NCBI RefSeq assembly: GCF_000189635.1
Contig: NW_002475923.1
Span: forward strand, 186,001 to 250,000
Direction: 5' to 3'
From: Tetrahymena thermophila SB210
Lineage: Eukaryota; Ciliophora; Oligohymenophorea; Hymenostomatida; Tetrahymenidae
DNA length: 64,000 nt
Positions within the stretch are counted from its first letter, which is position 1. Each line of letters opens with the position of its first letter. The notes under the pieces are model-generated. The model saw only the letters and a list, made by a program, of their open reading frames with translations, ran no database searches and was not told where the DNA came from. Both the position numbers and the translations under genes were made by a program. Positions 61,105 to 64,000 of the stretch are shown piece by piece.

Positions 61105-62909
61105 ATGAAGTCCAATAAAAAGTAGTAGAAAAGATAATAAGAAAGGCATGACGACCCAGATTTAGAGCCCTTGAACAAAAAAAACGATGAATAAGTTATA
61201 GAAACTGATGAGGGCGTAATTAAGAATCGCAGTTCATAAAGTAAGGAGAAGATCTTTAAATATTTTAAAGAATTGTTAATAATCATTTTATTTGATTATT
61301 TGGAATTTATTTTTTTTATATAATTTCAAAGAAGAAGAAAAAAAGAGCTACTAATCAAATTAGAGTGATGGAAGTAGAATATAAAAAAGATAATCTCAAG
61401 ATCAAGAAAATTGGAGTGATGATTCAGCAGAAGAAGCTAATTAAATTGATGACTTGAAACATGAAGAAAAGGCTGATGTTTGGAATGCAACTATAAATAT
61501 GGTTAAGGGATTTGTTGGAATCGGTATTTTAGCACTACCTTCAGGTTTTGCTAAGAGTGGTTGGTTGGGAGGATTAATAATTTTTTTGCTTTGCGCTGGA
61601 ATGGTTCTTTATTTAAGTTTATAGATGATGGATGCAGCAAACAAAAGAAAATCTTAAGCTAGAGGTGTTACCTAATTCAGTGTTGAAGTTTTGGGATAAG
61701 AAAAAGAATTATTAGTTAATATATTTTTATTTGGAATCTAAATTGGAATTTGTGTTGCCTATGTTATTTTCTTCACTACTTATTTTTAAGAGAGTCTTTG
61801 TTTCTTTGTAGATTATGATCGTACAACTAATGTATGTGGTTCAAGAGTTCCTTCGTTACTCATTTCACTTATAATCGTTACTCCTACAATATTTATCAGA
61901 CACATGAGTAAACTTAAAACTTGGAGCATGTTTTCAAATAGTTTAATTCTTATTAGTATGCTTGTAGTATTTATTTCTTGCTTTTTTAAAATGGACACTT
62001 CTTACATTACTAGTGACAAAATTTCAGCTATCAGATGGGGAGAAATGGGTAGTGCAATAGGTTTATTTGTGTTTGCATTTGAAGGAACCACTCTTTATTT
62101 TGAAATTAGGTAAATTTATTTCACAAAAATTTTTTTAAATAATTTTTTAAAATAACAATTTTTTTCAAATTAATAGGAGTTCTATGCAAGAACCAACTGA
62201 GTTCAAAAAGGTTCTTAATTATTCTCTTTATATTGGTATTGCTCTTTATGGGTGCATTGGTTTGAGTGGATATTTAGCTTTTGGATCAGGTGTTAGAGAC
62301 ATCATACTTTTTAATTTCCCTATGACTAATCCCTTGTATGTTTTTATTTAAATCTTTTACTGTATAGCAATATTGTTATCCTATCCTCTTCAGATGTTCC
62401 CTTTAGTCAATATCTTAGAATAAAAATTATTAGAAAGGATAGTCAATGAAAAGAATAAATAAAAAACAAATAGCTAGCCCTAAAAAAAGTCATAGCAAGG
62501 TGTAGATTAAAGCCAACATCATAATTAAGGTAATCAGCAAGCAGACGATAGATAAGATAACTAGGAATCTGATGCATCAGAAGGAAATGCATTGAACTTA
62601 TTAACATAATATGATGATGAAATAAAAAATTCATTTTACTAATAAAGCATGATATTAAGAGTAGCTTCTCTTTTATTCATATTCTTTTTTGCAATCGTCT
62701 TTAAAAGACTAACTGTCTTTTTAAATTTAATTGGTTCTATTGGTGGTTGCTTTTTTGCATTTATTTTACCAGTCATTGTCTATGAGTATTCTATGCCAGA
62801 AGCTTCACAAAAAAAAATATACTTTCACAGAGGCTTACTTGTACTAGGTGTTATTTTTTCCTTCTTTGGTACTCTTTCTAGTTTAAGAGATATCTATAGA
62901 TCGTTATGA
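61105..62909 (+). CDS. Amino acid transporter, AAAP family
   Basis: The model is join(61105-61240, 61332-62109, 62177-62909), 548 residues, consistent phases, GTAAGG and GTAAAT donors, TGA 62907-62909. A polar, acidic N-terminus of about 110 residues is followed by the family's first-helix signature: WNATINMVKGFVGIGILALP then SGFAKSGWLGG. Helices follow (IIFLLCAGMVLYLSLQM; IFLFGIQIGICVAYVIFF; LISLIIVTPTIFI; FSNSLILISMLVVFISCFF; AIGLFVFAFEGTTLYFEIR; YIGIALYGCIGLSGYLAFG; IAILLSYPLQMFPLV). A hydrophilic Gln/Asn-rich loop of about 70 residues precedes three more helices, ending at SSLRDIYRSL. About 11 helices, as usual for AAAP/SLC36-38 H+- or Na+-coupled amino acid permeases. The FxxEGTTLYFEIR segment resembles the SLC36/vacuolar branch. 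Substrate unknown. Confidence 0.88.
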
Positions 62910-63711
62910 TATCTTCATATCAAGAAGCTGTTTAAAAATAAATTCACCTGTATAATTTACTACTTATCTACTAAGTCTTTAATATCATTTATATTTATTT
63001 TAAAGTATAACTCAAATAAATTATTGCTTAATTAACTTAATATTTTATTTTTGTTTTTTATTACTACCAAATTTAAACTACCAACATATATAAATATAAT
63101 TTCATTTAAATATTTTCAAAAATTATATGTGAGCTACCTACCTACCTACCTTAATTAATGAAATAATGAAACTAAATAAAATTAAATAAATTTAATAAAT
63201 TTTATATTTAATATTATCAAAGAAAGTTATTTGTACTATTAAAATTAGTGTTAGTTTATGATAATCTAGAGTATATGTTTTGTATAGATATGCTCGCATC
63301 TAAAATTTATATTTCTTTTAGTATATAATTTTGAATTTAAAATTAACTCTTTTTTGCTTGTTTGCTTAGGTAAGTTTTTTTAAAAAATTTATTATAATAG
63401 CTTAAAATTTTAATTTAAATATATTTTCTTCTATATTTTTTGAAGTTGTTTAACTATAAAATACACTTTAAAGCAAAGGTCAGGAATATTAAATTTAAAT
63501 TACATTTCTCAAATTAACATCTAAATATTTTGGCATAAAAATTTCAATTTAGGAGTTTTACTTCCAAAATTTATCTAAAAAACTTGTATTTTAAAATTTA
63601 AGCTTCTGTTAAGAAAAGAAAAACAAAATTTACTTTTAATTAATATTAATTAATAAAAAAGCAAATTGTTTATTTGATTCTACTAGAAATAAATATAATA
63701 AGATAAGTAAT
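62910..63711. other. Intergenic, AT-rich
   Basis: 3' region of the permease and 5' region of the next gene. A CTAC repeat lies at about 63135-63150. No gene was seen. Confidence 0.5.
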
Positions 63712-64000
63712 ATGAATAGCTCGATTTTATAAAATTTAAATTAAAATAATAATGAGTAAATTCACACAGATAATGAATATAGCTCATCTAGAATATCTTT
63801 TTAAGATTAAAAAAAAATTTTTGATTTTTATGATTCTAAATTTGGAAAAGAAGGTTTAGTGGGTGATCATGATGATGAAATTTTAGACAATTTGGCAGTT
63901 TAGGAATAATAGAATGTTAAAAATAATGGAGATCAAAATGATATACTTTAAATATAAAATTAAATGAGCATAATTTAGAAAGAAAACCATGAATAAAAAA
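63712..64000 (+). CDS. N-terminus of an Asn/Gln-rich protein, cut by window
   Basis: ATG 63712 opens a frame that is still open at the window edge, 96 complete codons. Composition is polar and disordered: MNSSILQNLNQNNNEQIHTD, then EYSSSRISFQ, then a mildly structured FDFYDSKFGKEGLVGDHDDE and NLAVQEQQNVKNNGDQND. Gln is coded mostly by TAA/TAG. Such N-terminal extensions are common in ciliate kinases and regulators, so no function can be given. The start is chosen as the first ATG after AT-rich DNA. Confidence 0.6.

Noticed and set aside
1-64000. Transposons, retroelements, viral-type elements, tRNA or rRNA genes
   Set aside because: No reverse transcriptase, integrase, capsid or transposase motifs, terminal repeats or tRNA-like B-box sequences were seen; a weak or split copy could escape reading by eye.

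Overview
This window reads as nuclear (probably macronuclear) DNA of a ciliate of the Tetrahymena type. It is extremely AT-rich. Every convincing gene uses TAA and TAG as sense codons (glutamine) and ends at TGA. Recognisable proteins (an APC10 homologue, a Cdc20/Cdh1 protein, two DJ-1 proteins, an amino-acid permease) only read through if TAA/TAG = Gln, and ORFs called with the standard code are almost all fragments or shadows. Introns are frequent, AT-rich, mostly GTAA...TAG or AAG, and range from about 30 to 660 nt, with many at 47-110 nt. That range fits Tetrahymena and relatives better than Paramecium.

Layout, left to right. 1-8900: a hard, AT-rich stretch with several multi-exon genes of unknown function on both strands; I give loci and the best exons, not full models. 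8925-16775 (+): a 262-residue unknown protein, a helix-turn-helix protein with a long Gln tail, and a 600-residue coiled-coil protein, all with frame-consistent exon models. 16776-19700: an AT desert with degenerate tandem repeats. 19706-21869 (+): two DJ-1/PfpI genes of identical length with a 27-bp minisatellite between them. 22990-25250 (-): a degenerate array in which each leucine-rich repeat sits on its own exon. 26647-28383 (-): an intronless Cdc20/Cdh1-type APC/C activator. 32251-33001 (+): a small SNAP-25/29-like SNARE. 34243-35265 (-): an unknown protein starting Met-Gly-Ser-Cys, likely acylated. 38816-45907 (-): a TRAPPC8/Trs85 homologue in many exons. 46424-48906 (-): a HAD-like protein with a DxNxT motif and a Dpy-30-like tail. 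50584-51127 (+): V-ATPase subunit e. 51538-52401 (+): a small unknown gene. 52547-53473 (-): APC10/Doc1, six exons. 54903-57917 (-): a protein with two or three cyclic-nucleotide-binding-like domains. 59476-60122 (-): a 111-residue two-helix membrane protein resembling RNase kappa. 61105-62909 (+): an amino-acid permease. 63712 to the window edge (+): the start of an Asn/Gln-rich protein.

Functional themes: two APC/C parts (activator and APC10), several membrane-traffic parts (TRAPPC8, SNARE), and two small proteins tied to the V-ATPase membrane sector (subunit e and the RNase-kappa-like protein). Nothing suggests operons; intergenic spaces are generally hundreds of bases or more. I saw no tRNA, rRNA, CRISPR array, or intact transposon or viral element. 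All homology statements come from reading motifs by eye, not from searches.
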